From positions 1 through 64,000 of the forward strand of contig JBPOFN010000008.1 in assembly GCA_051251725.1 (NCBI GenBank): a stretch of 64,000 nt of DNA, in the 5' to 3' direction. This document shows positions 63,227 to 64,000 of this stretch, in pieces. Position 1 is the first letter of the stretch. Each line of letters opens with the position of its first letter. The notes under the pieces were generated by a model. The model worked only from the letters and a program-made list of their open reading frames with translations, was not told the DNA's origin and searched no databases. The translations under genes and the position numbers were made by a program. Origin of the DNA: JALZUE01 sp051251725 (GTDB lineage Bacteria; Pseudomonadota; Gammaproteobacteria; Enterobacterales; Alteromonadaceae).

Positions 63227-64000
63227 ATGGTTAGACCGATTGATCTCATTCCCAGTTCGTTAAAATTAGTTATCTCGATAAGCTACGATATTACTGTTAT
63301 CACTCTCGCTTTTTTTGCGGCTTACATTTTCCGGCTCGGTATTAGCGACTTAGCTATTTCGCTGCCAGAGTTATTAGTTGTTGCTACCGCAGCCCTGACC
63401 AGTATTTCACTGTTTTATTATTTCGATATTTATCGCTCTGTTGTGCGTTATTTTAATGCTAAAAGTGCGTTAAAGATTATTGCTATTTTAGCGTCGGCGG
63501 CAGCCAGTTGTTTTCTGACCTCAGCACTTTTTGATGCTTTTATTCCTTATTCTGTGCCGTTAATATTTTTAGTTTTTGCCAGTGCAGCTACCACAGGAGC
63601 CAGAGCATTATTTAGCTGGGCCGCTGAAAGTAGACTGCTGCAACAAAAAGAAGGGGTGTTAATTTACGGTGCTGGCTCTACTGGCCGACAATTAGCCGGC
63701 ACTTTAATAGCAGGAAAAGTCTATCAACCATTAGCTTTTATTGATGAAAAACAAAAACTACAAGGCCGCAGTATTCTAGGCTTAAAAATATTGCCGGCGA
63801 CAAAAATTGAAGCGTTAATTTCAAAATACGGTAACGTTAAAATTCTAATCGCAGTTACCGATGTTAACCCCATTCGCATGAAAGAAATTGTTCATATATT
63901 TGAACCTTTTGCGCTTGAACTGCTAGCGGTCCCCAATATTTCAGATATTGTTTCCGGTAAACGTACCATTGATGAATTACGCGAAGTATCGGTAGATGAA
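63227..64000 (+). CDS. Nucleotide-sugar 4,6-dehydratase of the PglF/WbpM/CapD family (partial)
   Basis: The gene is open to the right edge, so only the first 258 residues are present. Four transmembrane helices (about residues 12-35, 45-65, 85-105 and 110-130) are followed by a first Rossmann-like domain with the dinucleotide motif YGAGSTGRQLA near 147 and FIDEK near 175. The catalytic SDR dehydratase domain should follow beyond the window. In this family the enzyme converts UDP-GlcNAc to the 4-keto-6-deoxy sugar, the first step of bacillosamine synthesis. It starts at the ATG at 63227 and is divergent from the polysaccharide operon that encodes the later steps. Confidence 0.9.
   Translation, partial: MVRPIDLIPSSLKLVISISYDITVITLAFFAAYIFRLGISDLAISLPELLVVATAALTSISLFYYFDIYRSVVRYFNAKSALKIIAILASAAASCFLTSALFDAFIPYSVPLIFLVFASAATTGARALFSWAAESRLLQQKEGVLIYGAGSTGRQLAGTLIAGKVYQPLAFIDEKQKLQGRSILGLKILPATKIEALISKYGNVKILIAVTDVNPIRMKEIVHIFEPFALELLAVPNISDIVSGKRTIDELREVSVDE

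Overview
This window looks like chromosome of an AT-rich marine gammaproteobacterium of the order Alteromonadales, most likely Colwelliaceae (Colwellia or Thalassotalea type). The placement is inferred from gene content and order, because no rRNA or other taxonomic marker is present. The housekeeping part keeps several gene neighbourhoods known from E. coli. These are fkpA-slyX-yheV-yheS-yheT-yheU, nudE/yrfG/hslR/hslO/envZ/ompR, and gppA-rhlB divergent from trxA-rho. Lineage-specific genes are inserted between them, including a complete type II secretion operon between yrfG and hslR.

Layout. At 0.3-10 kb lie a membrane-anchored RRM protein, trmA, a fabR repressor divergent from an acyl desaturase with a clear palindromic operator, sthA, hemE, a PhoD-like phosphatase and an unknown membrane-anchored protein. 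At 10-22.6 kb lie a candidate small RNA, a DUF2059-like periplasmic protein, an S1/P1 nuclease, fkpA, a WD40 lipoprotein, slyX, yheV, yheS, a Sel1-repeat protein, an orphan mini-flagellin, yheT-yheU, a YceI protein, nudE-cysQ and yrfG. From 22.6 to 34.1 kb a twelve-gene gspC-to-gspN operon runs on the minus strand. From 34.3 to 44.5 kb lie hslR-hslO, ompR-envZ, an unknown small exported protein, mscS, rhlB-gppA, trxA and rho.

At 44.7-52.8 kb is a small polysaccharide-utilisation-like locus. It holds a beta-helix protein with a Pro-Glu repeat linker and a GlyGly-CTERM-like tail, a lipoprotein sulfatase and a large TonB-dependent receptor. The natural reading is extracellular attack on a sulfated marine polysaccharide and uptake of the products. 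The tail class of the beta-helix protein is one that typically leaves the cell by type II secretion, which links it to the gsp operon in this window.

At 52.9-64 kb is a surface polysaccharide cluster. Ten minus-strand genes run from a Wzx flippase to a DegT-type aminotransferase. A divergent, truncated CapD/WbpM/PglF-type dehydratase gene runs off the right edge. Dehydratase, aminotransferase, acetyltransferase and phosphoglycosyl transferase together match the route to UDP-N,N'-diacetylbacillosamine and its loading on undecaprenyl phosphate. The remaining genes supply four glycosyltransferases, a pyruvyl transferase, an EpsG-type polymerase and a flippase.

The most interesting non-coding signals are two copies of a palindromic, MITE-like repeat (39.5 and 44.6 kb) with matching 3-bp flanks, the FabR-type operator at 3.05 kb, and a promoter-plus-terminator unit at 10.3 kb that could encode a roughly 90-nt RNA. 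I saw no tRNA, rRNA, CRISPR array, phage or transposase gene.
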